Below, in pieces: positions 1-6,787 of a stretch of 7,414 nucleotides of DNA. Origin of the DNA: Bacillota bacterium. Lineage in GTDB: Bacteria; Bacillota; Bacilli; Lactobacillales; Aerococcaceae. Where the stretch lies: assembly GCA_023442905.1 (NCBI GenBank), contig JAEZWY010000154.1:1-7414 (forward strand), written 5' to 3'. The translations under genes were made by a program, and so were the position numbers. The notes beneath the pieces are model-generated. The model saw nothing but the letters and a program-made list of their open reading frames with translations. It ran no database searches and had not been told where the DNA came from. Positions within the stretch are counted from its first letter, which is position 1. Every line of letters begins with the position of its first letter.

Positions 1-788
1 CCGTGATATACCTCGTCAATTAAAGTTGCCGTTTCTTCTGTTTGGTATATTTCTACAATTTGTTTAAATGTTTCATTATCAGCTTCATCTGTTCTAGCAG
101 CAATTACATTAATATATTGTTGAGCCGATTCAGAATTTGGCTCTAAGAATAAGGCATCCTCTTGAGGATAGTAACCTGCGTCCACTGCATAACCACCATT
201 AATCACTGAGAAGTCAACATCGTTAACTGAACGGGCAGTTTGTGCTGCATCAACTTCTTGAATATCTAAATTATACGGATTCTCTGTAATATCATCAACA
301 GTTGGTATAAATGATGCAGACGCTTCTTCATCAAGTGTGATAAAGCCAGCCTCTTGTAATAAGTTTAAAGCACGACCACCATTCGTTACATCATTAGGAA
401 TGGCCACTGATTGTCCTTCACCAATTTCTTCAATTGATTCATGTTTTTCAGAATAAATCCCTAGAGGCGTAATGATTGTATTACCGATTGGCGTGAAATC
501 ATTCCCAGAAGCTTCCTCATAGTTATTCATGAAGATGATTGTTTGAAATGAATTCAAATCAACTGAACCGTCTGCTAATGCGTCATTGGGTGTGTTATAG
601 TCATTAAATTTAACTAACTCAATATCAATATCGTATTCTTCTTTAGCTCGTTCAGCGACGCTATCCCAAACTGTTGTATCATCACCTACAAGGCCAACTT
701 TTACTGTGCTATCTGCCCCACTACCACATGCTGCCAACAGTAGTGAAGAACCTAAAGTAAACCCAATTAATTTAACCAATTTTTTCAT
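1..788 (-). CDS. metQ: MetQ/NlpA-family methionine-binding lipoprotein, 3' end cut by window
   Basis: This is the substrate-binding lipoprotein of a methionine-type ABC importer, anchored outside the membrane to deliver methionine to MetI/MetN. The reading frame stays open to base 1, so about 262 residues are present and the C-terminus is missing. The protein opens with MKKLVKLIGF, a hydrophobic stretch, and a lipobox LAAC with the lipidated Cys at about residue 21. The mature part starts STVKVGLVGDD and contains segments typical of NlpA/MetQ, such as VAIPNDVTNGGRAL, FSVINGGYAVDAG and NVIAARTDE. Two adjacent ATGs (791 and 788) are possible starts. The second is preferred because GAGGGG at 797-802 lies 8 nt before it and 5 nt before the first. 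A methionine-specific T-box leader lies directly upstream and supports methionine as substrate. The ATPase and permease genes would lie beyond the window. Confidence 0.93.
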   Translation of the reverse strand, partial: MKKLVKLIGFTLGSSLLLAACGSGADSTVKVGLVGDDTTVWDSVAERAKEEYDIDIELVKFNDYNTPNDALADGSVDLNSFQTIIFMNNYEEASGNDFTPIGNTIITPLGIYSEKHESIEEIGEGQSVAIPNDVTNGGRALNLLQEAGFITLDEEASASFIPTVDDITENPYNLDIQEVDAAQTARSVNDVDFSVINGGYAVDAGYYPQEDALFLEPNSESAQQYINVIAARTDEADNETFKQIVEIYQTEETATLIDEVYH

Positions 789-796
789 CATTATTT

Positions 797-802
797 CCCC
801 TC
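797..802 (-). promoter_or_regulatory. ribosome binding site of metQ
   Basis: On the minus strand GAGGGG lies 5 nt before the ATG at 791 and 8 nt before the ATG at 788. The usual spacing in low-GC Gram-positives favours the second ATG as the start. Confidence 0.7.
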
Positions 803-824
803 TTCATTTTCCTAATTTTTCAAC

Positions 825-873
825 AAAAAAGTCCTTAGTCCAAATAGCTAAACTAGCTATCTCGACTAAGGAC
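825..873 (-). terminator. T-box-controlled intrinsic terminator before metQ
   Basis: On the minus strand GTCCTTAGTC (864-873) pairs perfectly with GACTAAGGAC (831-840). The helix continues inward through GAGATAGCTA and TAGCTATTTG with a single G-G mismatch and a 3-nt loop (GTT), and is followed by six T (825-830). The 5' arm shares CCUU (868-871) and neighbouring bases with the antiterminator, so the two structures exclude each other. This is the expression platform that stops transcription when charged tRNA is plentiful. Confidence 0.93.
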
Positions 874-1116
874 GCATTTCACGTGGTACCACCTTAATTC
901 GGAAAGAACTTCTTTCCCTTATCCCCACATCATATTAAGAATATAAAATAGGGCTAGCGGATAACGGCGCCACACGAGTTCATCTTATGACGAATTGTCA
1001 CTCGAATCACTTCAACCTCAAGGACCATCTTCAATGCTTATCAATAGTTTCTTTCACCAAACGAAACCTCTCTTAAATTGATGCCTATTTACTTATCCCG
1101 TCTTCGATAATATCTA
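825..1116 (-). promoter_or_regulatory. T-box riboswitch, methionine (AUG) specifier
   Basis: This leader RNA binds uncharged tRNA and allows transcription into metQ when methionyl-tRNA runs low. The conserved T-box lies at 881-895 (minus). AAGG (892-895) pairs with CCUU (868-871) and ACG (882-884) pairs with CGU (872-874), leaving the bulge UGGUACC (885-891). The UGGU of that bulge can pair with an ACCA tRNA end, which fits the A discriminator of tRNA-Met. Upstream are Stem III (GGAAAGA/TCTTTCC, 901-917), the conserved CCGTTATC segment near 958-966 in the Stem II/IIA region, and Stem I near 1025-1105. Stem I has an AGUA/GAA loop-E-like pair, a GAGAGG and GGTGAAAG distal part, and ATCAAT/ATTGAT pairing. 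The specifier is read as AUG at 1026-1028 within GAAGATGG. Family assignment is near certain; the exact specifier register is slightly less so. Confidence 0.94.
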
Positions 1117-1121
1117 ACTAA

Positions 1122-1150
1122 ATAATAGCTAAATCACTTTACCCTGTCAA
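1122..1150 (-). promoter_or_regulatory. promoter of the metQ T-box leader
   Basis: A consensus -35 TTGACA (1145-1150) and a -10 TATTAT (1122-1127) are separated by exactly 17 nt on the minus strand. Transcription should start near 1115, just before Stem I of the T-box, giving a leader of about 325 nt. A strong constitutive sigma-A promoter fits control by attenuation. Confidence 0.85.
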
Positions 1151-1214
1151 TGACAGAGAGATTCTGGATTTATATCAATTACAATCGGAAAAACCTATCA
1201 TAATAATCTTATTT

Positions 1215-1232
1215 TTCTGAATCGATTCACTA
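1215..1232 (-). promoter_or_regulatory. possible CRP/FNR-like operator, weak copy
   Basis: The minus strand reads TAGTGA-ATCGAT-TCAGAA, one base away from the TAGTGA-N6-TCACAA pattern seen at other intergenic sites here. Its core is the perfect 12-bp palindrome TGAATCGATTCA (1218-1229). It lies about 108 bp upstream of the predicted metQ start and just past the aroD terminator. That is far from any promoter, so function is uncertain. Confidence 0.3.
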
Positions 1233-1239
1233 TAGAAAT

Positions 1240-1284
1240 AAAAAGTTGGAAAAACCACTTTTTAGGTGGCTTCTCCAACTTTTT
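1240..1284 (-). terminator. intrinsic terminator of the aroE-MFS-aroD operon
   Basis: AAAAAGTTGGA (1240-1250) and TCCAACTTTTT (1274-1284) are perfect complements, with an inner CCAC/GTGG stem (1255-1258 with 1266-1269). On the minus strand the hairpin begins 17 nt after the aroD stop codon and ends in a T-run, so it should end the operon transcript. The plus strand also carries seven T, so it could work both ways, but no plus-strand gene leads into it. Confidence 0.9.
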
Positions 1285-1300
1285 TTCATATACAAAATTT

Positions 1301-2053
1301 TTAGGTCAATTGTAATCTTTCTAAACTAATGGCTAAGTCTTCGACGGGCATTTGCCCTGGTGCTGAAGCCTTCCCTAAACTACCAAAAGTTGCGGCAGAA
1401 CCAAATGCTTCACCAGCTAAACGACTCACCATTCCTAGACTCCCCATAGACATGGTAATCAACGGAACATCAGCTTGTTGATAGCGTTCTTGGGTGGCAT
1501 CTAACAAAACAAGTACATCACTAGCATTTTTTGGCATCACAGCAATCTTACAGATATCTGCACCCTTTTCTTCCATTTGCGTTAACCGGCTAACAATCTC
1601 TTCTTTACTTGGTGTGGCATCAAAATCATGATTACACATGACAACTTGGATATTTTTATCATGACAAGCTGCCACCAGTTCAACTACTTGGTCTTTATCC
1701 ATAAACAACTCAATATCTAACAAGTCTAATTGACCATTAGTAATGATGTCGTGGTAGATGTTAAAGTATTGGTCATCCGGAATATCTAACTCTCCGCCTT
1801 CTTTGAAAGAACGGAAGGTGACTAATAAGGGTTTTCCGGCTGTTTCTTTAACAACTTTAGATAATTCACTCACTGCACCATCGACTGTCACATCTTCATA
1901 ATGGTCAATACGCCATTCTACTAAATCACATACTGATTCGCTGGCCTCTTTTGCAACCGCTAGAATTTCTTCTTTTGTTTGCCCAACAATAGGAACGATC
2001 ATTTTCGGTCTACCAGCACCAATTGTTAATTGGTCAATTTTTACTAATCGCAC
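1301..2053 (-). CDS. aroD: 3-dehydroquinate dehydratase, type I
   Basis: The enzyme converts 3-dehydroquinate to 3-dehydroshikimate through a Schiff base, in the cytoplasm. At 250 residues it has the normal length for class I enzymes. The active-site set known from the enteric enzymes is complete: E46 and R48 (VEWRID), R81, H142 (CNHDF), the Schiff-base lysine K169 (ICKIAVMPK), R211, S230 and Q234. The GTG start at 2053 is chosen because AGAGG (2062-2066) lies 8 nt upstream, and because the N-terminus (VKIDQLTIGAGRPK) matches the family start just before the first strand. The ribosome binding site lies inside the last codons of the upstream MFS gene, whose stop is 3 nt away, so translation is probably coupled. 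It is the last gene of a three-gene operon. The company of a YdiB-like dehydrogenase and a transporter suggests quinate/shikimate use rather than only aromatic amino acid synthesis. Confidence 0.97.
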   Translation of the reverse strand: MRLVKIDQLTIGAGRPKMIVPIVGQTKEEILAVAKEASESVCDLVEWRIDHYEDVTVDGAVSELSKVVKETAGKPLLVTFRSFKEGGELDIPDDQYFNIYHDIITNGQLDLLDIELFMDKDQVVELVAACHDKNIQVVMCNHDFDATPSKEEIVSRLTQMEEKGADICKIAVMPKNASDVLVLLDATQERYQQADVPLITMSMGSLGMVSRLAGEAFGSAATFGSLGKASAPGQMPVEDLAISLERLQLT

Positions 2054-2056
2054 TCA

Positions 2057-3271
2057 TTACACCTCTTTCACATCTGATATAACTGACTTAGTATCCACTA
2101 CCTTGTAATATCTAATAAAGACGATGATTGCCAAGATAAAACCAATTCCAGCAATTATTGTATCTAGTAACATGATACCTTGCATATTACGGTTGGCGAT
2201 CCATGTGGCAATATTTGGAATTACAAATGAAGCAATTGAACCAAATGTATAGAAGATACTTGTAATCGTTCCTTTTCCAGCTGGGAACATTTCCCCCATA
2301 ACGGTTAAACCTAACTGCATTACACCACCAGCTGCGAAGAAGCCAACTAAGGCTGAACCAATTTGCATCACCATTGGCGTTGGCCATAACCACATCATCA
2401 AAATAGATAAGAATGAGAAGAAAGTATACACAACCACTAAATTGATTGAACGAATCTTAGTTGCAATAATAGCTGTAAAGGCTACACATAATAATGAACC
2501 CATTGAATAGTACGAAATCAAGCTGTTAGCTGATCCTTCTGCCATGCCTGCTACTTGAGCACCATAGGTATTCACAAATTGTGAGATGATATAGAAGGTA
2601 GATTGTGAAATAAAGCCATATAAAACAAAAGCTACACCTTCAATCGCAAATTTGGGTTTTTCCTTAAAGGTAACTGCTTGAATAACAGCTTCCGGATCTT
2701 CTTTCTCTTGCGCTTGGTCTGGGAATGGTAATCGCCATAAGTAGACCATATTAATGACTAGTAAAATCGCTGCAATAAGGAAAGCCCAACCAAACCATAA
2801 ATTTTGACCTGAAATAAAGCCGATAATTAATGGCAAAATAAACTGTCCAATTTGAACAAAAGCTTTAATCAATACATTCGCTGTACCAGCATTTTTAGGA
2901 TAAGATTCCATTAAAGCTGGATATGTTCCTGAATCAAGGAATGAATTTGAAATCCCTGCTATAACAGCTAGGATACTAGCGATAACAACTGAATTGGTAT
3001 ACACTAGTCCGACAAAATAAATAATGTAGGTAATCATTCCAAGATAGATAAACGGCTTACGTCCGAATTTATCTGATAAAGGACCTGAGAATACAATCGC
3101 AATTAATCGTCCAATCCCTAACATGGAAATAACTACCCCAATCCCAGTAAGATTAGTATTCCATTGGTCCATTAGCGCGTTCTGATTTTGGGAGATAATG
3201 ATTACCCCAATCCCATGAACAATGTAATTGATATACATCCCAATAACTGTTGGTAGATATTGATTCTTCAT
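2057..3271 (-). CDS. MFS transporter, YdiM/YdiN-like, putative quinate/shikimate carrier
   Basis: This is a 404-residue integral membrane protein of the major facilitator superfamily with about 12 hydrophobic helices. A polar central loop lies at about residues 183-208. The MFS signature between helices 2 and 3 is present as GPLSDKFGRKP (residues 63-73). Segments such as GMYINYIVHGIGV, NSFLDSGTYPALMESYP, ANVLIKAFVQIGQFILPLI and GGVMQLGLTVMGEMFP closely resemble E. coli YdiM/YdiN as I remember them; this has not been checked by search. The ATG at 3271 overlaps the aroE stop by one base (TAATG), and GGAGG at 3279-3283 lies 7 nt upstream. Because it sits between aroE and aroD, a cyclic acid of the quinate/shikimate route is the likely substrate. 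That is inferred from context, since the fold does not reveal the substrate or the transport direction. Confidence 0.9.
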   Translation of the reverse strand: MKNQYLPTVIGMYINYIVHGIGVIIISQNQNALMDQWNTNLTGIGVVISMLGIGRLIAIVFSGPLSDKFGRKPFIYLGMITYIIYFVGLVYTNSVVIASILAVIAGISNSFLDSGTYPALMESYPKNAGTANVLIKAFVQIGQFILPLIIGFISGQNLWFGWAFLIAAILLVINMVYLWRLPFPDQAQEKEDPEAVIQAVTFKEKPKFAIEGVAFVLYGFISQSTFYIISQFVNTYGAQVAGMAEGSANSLISYYSMGSLLCVAFTAIIATKIRSINLVVVYTFFSFLSILMMWLWPTPMVMQIGSALVGFFAAGGVMQLGLTVMGEMFPAGKGTITSIFYTFGSIASFVIPNIATWIANRNMQGIMLLDTIIAGIGFILAIIVFIRYYKVVDTKSVISDVKEV

Positions 3272-4155
3272 TAAGATGCCTCCCCAAACATTAAATCTTT
3301 GATATATTCTACCGGCATCTCTTCACCAGTAAATAACTTAAAGGCTTCTGCACCTTGATAAATCATCATACCTAAACCATTGATTGTTTTCTTAGCCCCA
3401 TTCGCTTTTGCAAATTTTAATAACTCTGTTTCTGCTGGACTATAAACAACATCAAAAACGACTAATTCATCATGGATGACTGCTGGATTTTCAATCAATT
3501 TCACATCTTCATATGGCTTCATACCAATACCTGTTGCATCAATATAAATCGTACTTTCTAGGATAGACTGTTCAAATGCTTCCGTATCAATTAAATCATC
3601 TAAAGTAGCGCTACATGATGTATGATCATTAATCTTTTTAACTGTCTCTTCAGCAGTCGCATAATGTTCATCTTTAATATTAAAAATGCGGATCTCTTTA
3701 GCACCATCTAAAGCTGCTTGAATGGCAATAGCTGTTCCAGCACCACCCGCACCTGTTAAGGTAATTACTCGATCTTTGATATCGACACCTTCTTCTTGTA
3801 GGGCGCGAACAGCACCTGTACCGTCTGTCACATGCCCAACTAAATGACCTTTGCCATCTTTATTCACAACAGTATTCACCGCCCCAACCAACTCAGCTGC
3901 AGGAGATAATTCATCTAATAATGGAATCACAGCTTGCTTATTAGGCATAGATACATTCGAACCTCTGATGCCCATGGCACGTATACCTTGAACTGCATCA
4001 GCAAGTTCCTCATTCCCAACTTCAAAAGCCAGGTAAGCATAATCTAGCCCTAACTTTGCAAATGCTTCATTATGCATCGTTGGTGATTTACTATGTCTTA
4101 TCGGTGTTGCCAACAAACTAATTAATAAAGTATGACCATCTAAACGTTCTGACAT
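3271..4155 (-). CDS. aroE: shikimate/quinate dehydrogenase, AroE/YdiB family
   Basis: The enzyme interconverts 3-dehydroshikimate and shikimate, and possibly dehydroquinate and quinate, with a nicotinamide cofactor. It has 294 residues. The substrate domain shows PIRHSKSPTMHN (S22, S24), NVSMPNKQ with catalytic K73, GAVNTVV (N94) and catalytic D111 in VTDGTG. The cofactor loop is GAGGAG (135-140), and NGLGMMIYQGAEAF (Q267) closes the active site. VSMPNKQ, the DELSPAAELVGAVNT region and IFNIKDEHY resemble YdiB more than biosynthetic AroE. The Arg of the NADP-type NRT motif is replaced (NIKD, residues 159-162), which suggests NAD or dual cofactor use. An oddity is V109 where the family usually has Asn (NTD becomes VTD). 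AAGGAG ends 8 nt before the ATG. It is the first operon gene and is divergent from the LysR gene. Confidence 0.95.
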   Translation of the reverse strand: MSERLDGHTLLISLLATPIRHSKSPTMHNEAFAKLGLDYAYLAFEVGNEELADAVQGIRAMGIRGSNVSMPNKQAVIPLLDELSPAAELVGAVNTVVNKDGKGHLVGHVTDGTGAVRALQEEGVDIKDRVITLTGAGGAGTAIAIQAALDGAKEIRIFNIKDEHYATAEETVKKINDHTSCSATLDDLIDTEAFEQSILESTIYIDATGIGMKPYEDVKLIENPAVIHDELVVFDVVYSPAETELLKFAKANGAKKTINGLGMMIYQGAEAFKLFTGEEMPVEYIKDLMFGEAS

Positions 4156-4163
4156 ATAAAAGA

Positions 4164-4170
4164 CTCCTTT
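4164..4170 (-). promoter_or_regulatory. ribosome binding site of aroE
   Basis: On the minus strand AAAGGAG ends 8 nt before the ATG at 4155. This is a strong site and fixes the start of the first operon gene. Confidence 0.8.
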
Positions 4171-4203
4171 TGTACTTAATTCACAATTTTTTGATATTTT
4201 TAT

Positions 4204-4234
4204 AATATAAAACCGATAACATTAAATCTTATCG
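4204..4234 (-). promoter_or_regulatory. aroE operon promoter region with a 21-bp near-perfect palindrome
   Basis: The palindrome at 4214-4234 has arms CGATAA and TTATCG around 9 bp that are also self-complementary except for one position. On the minus strand TATATT (4204-4209) is the best -10 candidate, and the palindrome occupies the place where a -35 box would be. No good -35 hexamer is seen. This layout fits a regulator-dependent promoter, and the divergent LysR protein is the first candidate to bind it. The dyad is not an exact T-N11-A LysR box, so another regulator is possible. Confidence 0.5.
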
Positions 4235-4264
4235 AAGGATTCAACAGTTTTATTCATCAATTCT

Positions 4265-4282
4265 TTGTGATTTCATTCACTA
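4265..4282 (+). promoter_or_regulatory. CRP/FNR-like operator between aroE and lysR
   Basis: TTGTGA-TTTCAT-TCACTA (on the other strand TAGTGA-N6-TCACAA) is a dyad with the spacing of Crp/Fnr-family sites. Its centre lies about 40 bp before the predicted lysR start and about 76 bp before the predicted aroE start. Thirteen bases, TGATTTCATTCAC (4268-4280), recur exactly upstream of the CitMHS gene. The protein that binds it is not encoded in the window. Confidence 0.5.
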
Positions 4283-4306
4283 TGTGCAGTATACTGTCTT
4301 TATAAT
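4276..4306 (+). promoter_or_regulatory. putative lysR promoter
   Basis: A perfect -10 TATAAT lies at 4301-4306. The best upstream hexamer, TTCACT (4276-4281), is a poor -35 with 19-nt spacing and overlaps the CRP/FNR-like dyad. The palindrome CAGTATACTG (4287-4296) fills the spacer. The weak -35 together with dyads in and beside it suggests regulated transcription, perhaps including autoregulation. Confidence 0.45.
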
Positions 4307-4333
4307 CATAAATCTAATACATCTTTCTTATTT

Positions 4334-4345
4334 TATTGATCAATA
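4334..4345. promoter_or_regulatory. 12-bp palindrome in the lysR leader
   Basis: TATTGATCAATA is a perfect palindrome downstream of the predicted lysR start point and upstream of its ribosome binding site. It may be an operator for autoregulation. In AT-rich DNA it may also occur by chance. Confidence 0.2.
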
Positions 4346-4376
4346 TTTTTTATTGAACTGAAAAGGAGTTATACAT

Positions 4377-5261
4377 ATGAACTTACAACAACTAGAATAC
4401 TTCGTTGCTTTAACTAAAAATGAACATATGACCAAAACCGCTAAACAATTAAATACCTCACAGCCTAATCTTAGTTACGCTATGAACGAACTGGAAAAAG
4501 AACTCGGCGTTCCTCTAATAAAAAAAGTGGGACGTAATATTAAATTGACTAAATACGGTAAAATGTTTTATCAATATGCTAACCAATCTTTAAATGAAAT
4601 TAATAACGGTGTTACCGCAATAAACGAGGTCATTCATCCGCATTATGGTGAAATAAATTTAGGCTTTATTTATACTATGGGTGCCCAAGTAGTTCCTAAG
4701 TGCATTCAACAATTCCTTTCAACACCAGAAAATGCTGAAATTAATTTTAACCTTCACCAAGGAAATTCCAATATGATTATCAAGCAATTAAAATCTGAAA
4801 CGATCGATATTGGCATTTGCTCTCTAGTTGAAGATTTAAAAGATATCTCATTTGACCCCTTCTTAGAACAGGAACTTGTACTTGTAGTGGCCAATGACCA
4901 TCCCTTAGCAGTATTTGATGAAATTTCATTGAAAGACACAATGGCTTATCCTTATATATATTTCTCTGAAACAAGTGGTTTACGCCCACATATCGATAGC
5001 GTCTTTCACCATTTAAACTTACGACCTGAATGTGCTATGTATCTAGAAGAAGACCACTCACTGTTGGGCTTTATCAGTGCTGACTTTGGTATTGGTATTC
5101 TCCCTAATATCCCATCAATCTCTGCTTTTCCTGTTAAGAAAATCAAGATCTCTGACCATTTCCCAGCCCGTTCAATATATATCGCCACTAGAAAGGATGC
5201 CTTCCTAACACCATCGTCTCAACGTTTCAAGCAATTTTTATTAGCGGAAATTAGCAAATAA
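4377..5261 (+). CDS. LysR-family transcriptional regulator
   Basis: This DNA-binding regulator has 294 residues, the usual length for the family. The N-terminal winged helix-turn-helix covers residues 1-60 (MNLQQLEYFVALTKNEHMTKTAKQL, then recognition helix SQPNLSYAMNELEKELG and wing VGRNIKLTKYG). A linker helix follows, then a substrate-binding effector domain from about residue 92 (INLGFIYTMGAQVVP) to the end, with the family-typical LVLVVANDHPLA and FGIGILPNIP. AAGGAG (4363-4368) lies 8 nt before the ATG. It is transcribed away from the aroE-MFS-aroD operon, the classic arrangement for a LysR protein controlling its neighbour, so an effector such as quinate, shikimate or dehydroshikimate is likely. 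The effector cannot be read from the sequence. The gene ends at a terminator shared with the convergent transporter gene. Confidence 0.96.
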   Translation: MNLQQLEYFVALTKNEHMTKTAKQLNTSQPNLSYAMNELEKELGVPLIKKVGRNIKLTKYGKMFYQYANQSLNEINNGVTAINEVIHPHYGEINLGFIYTMGAQVVPKCIQQFLSTPENAEINFNLHQGNSNMIIKQLKSETIDIGICSLVEDLKDISFDPFLEQELVLVVANDHPLAVFDEISLKDTMAYPYIYFSETSGLRPHIDSVFHHLNLRPECAMYLEEDHSLLGFISADFGIGILPNIPSISAFPVKKIKISDHFPARSIYIATRKDAFLTPSSQRFKQFLLAEISK

Positions 5262-5290
5262 ACCACGCAATAACCATCCAAAACAATATA

Positions 5291-5341
5291 AAAAGAACCA
5301 ATAAGCGGCTTAAAATGTAGCAGCCTCCTATTGGTTCTTTT
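5291..5341. terminator. bidirectional terminator between lysR and the CitMHS gene
   Basis: AAAAGAACCAATA (5291-5303) and TATTGGTTCTTTT (5329-5341) are perfect 13-base complements, with an inner GGCT/AGCC stem (5307-5310 with 5322-5325). T-runs follow the stem on both strands. It lies between the convergent stop codons at 5261 and 5354 and should stop both transcripts. Confidence 0.9.
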
Positions 5342-5353
5342 CTTATTCAAATA

Positions 5354-6721
5354 TTAAAATACGATTGCACCGGTTAACCGATAAACGACCAACCAAATAA
5401 TCATCAATACACCATAGTACTTAAAGTATAGTTTATGATACTCACCCATACTTTGTTCCGTTAACTTAGTTAAGACATGGATTGATGCAATCGTCGGTGA
5501 CATAATTGCCCATGACTCACCAATTAAAGAGGCAACCGCAGTATTAATCGGCGCAATCCCAAAACTAGTGAAGGTCTTATTCAAGACACGGGTAATACCA
5601 AAGAAATAAGCATCCGTTGGTAACACAATTAAGAATAAACCAGTCATAATAGCATAAAATGGTAATACGCGTAGTGAAAAGGCATCTGGAATAATATTGG
5701 TAAAATCGTTGGCTAATGATTCTGCCATACCACTTTGGGTAAGCACACCTGAAAATACACCAGCTGCTAGTGAGCCAAGTGCTGGCATCACTGCATCTGC
5801 AGCGTTACGATTGATGACTTCCATCGTTTCTTCCGGTGTACCATAGTTTACAGTCAAGGCAATGGCTGTGCCTAGCAGGAAGAGTATTGACCCATGCGCA
5901 ACGTCCGCAAATAAGAGTGCTAGTACAACAGTAGTTAAGGCTAAGTTAAACCACTGTTTATTATAGCGCTTATATTCCTTGTTTCTGCTGTATACTGATT
6001 CAAGCATTTTGTCCATCTGATGATTGGTCACAGTAATTTTACCGTCAGCATATAAAGTACAGACCCTTTTTCGCTCTTTAAGCCCTAAATGGACAGCTAC
6101 ACAAAAGATATAAATATAGCCTACAACCATGCCAGGTAACATTTGCATGAAAAGGTTATTCAAGGAAACTTCTGTTACAAGGGCAGCGGAAACTGCTGGT
6201 CCACCCCACGGTAATAGGTTAAAAATAATACTTGGTCCGATAATCATGAGTGAAAGGTAACCTAAGTTGATTTTCATCTGTTTATATAAGGCTAGAAATG
6301 TTGATAAACAGATAATAATCGTAGTTGTTGTATCCCCGCTCAAAGAGGTCACAGTAGAAGTTAGCAGCGTTGCTAACATAATCCGCAATGGGTCTCCTTG
6401 GGCAAACTTAATAAAGAATGCAATAGCAGGGTCGAATAAACCAGCATCTAGCATAGTATTAAAATAAAATACCGCAAACATAATCAGCATAGAAGCTGGG
6501 ATTACACCAGATGATATTCGGCCTAGTTCACTGTCATAGCTAAAAAATATACCAGAATAAATCCAATCAAATAGATCTCGAAATGTAGACGGTGTGATTA
6601 TGACAACTAATACACCAAATATCAAAGAGACGAGTGACAAAGCGTTAAAGATTGAAAGTTTATTTTTAAGAACAATAAATAAAAATATGACAATCATGGT
6701 TATTCCGATAATTGATAACAT
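5354..6721 (-). CDS. CitMHS-family carboxylate transporter
   Basis: This is a 455-residue membrane protein of the CitMHS family, whose known members import citrate bound to a divalent metal in exchange for or together with protons. About 11-12 hydrophobic segments are seen, with a charged cytoplasmic loop at about residues 214-256. Family landmarks are DAGLFDP (92-98), SGDTTTT (128-134), NLLPWGGP (168-175), SGVLTQSGM (324-332) and PTDAYFFG (368-375). The ATG at 6721 has AGGAGG at 6726-6731 only 4 nt upstream, which is short; ATG codon 9 is a less likely alternative. It appears to be a single-gene unit with its own promoter and a terminator shared with lysR. Its neighbours point to a carboxylate linked to quinate/shikimate or to electron-acceptor metabolism, but citrate or another di- or tricarboxylate is equally possible from the protein alone. 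Confidence 0.9.
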   Translation of the reverse strand: MLSIIGITMIVIFLFIVLKNKLSIFNALSLVSLIFGVLVVIITPSTFRDLFDWIYSGIFFSYDSELGRISSGVIPASMLIMFAVFYFNTMLDAGLFDPAIAFFIKFAQGDPLRIMLATLLTSTVTSLSGDTTTTIIICLSTFLALYKQMKINLGYLSLMIIGPSIIFNLLPWGGPAVSAALVTEVSLNNLFMQMLPGMVVGYIYIFCVAVHLGLKERKRVCTLYADGKITVTNHQMDKMLESVYSRNKEYKRYNKQWFNLALTTVVLALLFADVAHGSILFLLGTAIALTVNYGTPEETMEVINRNAADAVMPALGSLAAGVFSGVLTQSGMAESLANDFTNIIPDAFSLRVLPFYAIMTGLFLIVLPTDAYFFGITRVLNKTFTSFGIAPINTAVASLIGESWAIMSPTIASIHVLTKLTEQSMGEYHKLYFKYYGVLMIIWLVVYRLTGAIVF

Positions 6722-6750
6722 GATTCCTCCTAGTAAAGCTAATTATTTTT

Positions 6751-6768
6751 TTGTGAATGAAATCAAAA
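6751..6768 (-). promoter_or_regulatory. CRP/FNR-like operator, copy downstream of the CitMHS start point
   Basis: On the minus strand this reads TTTTGA-TTTCAT-TCACAA. One half is GTGA-type and complete, and the other is degenerate. It shares TGATTTCATTCAC exactly with the site at 4268-4280, including the 6-bp spacer. It lies about 14-30 bp after the predicted transcription start, a position that suits a repressor or roadblock. Confidence 0.4.
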
Positions 6769-6787
6769 ACAATTAGATACTAAAAAT

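Noticed and set aside
881..895. GGTACC-centred palindrome as an operator or restriction-related repeat
   Set aside because: It is the conserved T-box bulge sequence of the riboswitch.
706..897. Plus-strand open frame opposite the metQ start and T-box
   Set aside because: It runs antisense through the signal peptide and riboswitch terminator, has no ribosome binding site and low-complexity composition.
2187..2393. Minus-strand open frame inside the MFS gene
   Set aside because: It is an out-of-frame shadow of a clearly coding membrane protein, with no start signal of its own.
4754..5188. Three minus-strand open frames opposite lysR
   Set aside because: They are antisense shadows of a complete LysR protein, with no ribosome binding sites or recognisable domains.
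6267..6776. Plus-strand open frames opposite the 5' part of the CitMHS gene
   Set aside because: They are antisense to a well-supported transporter and its leader, with no domain or start signal.
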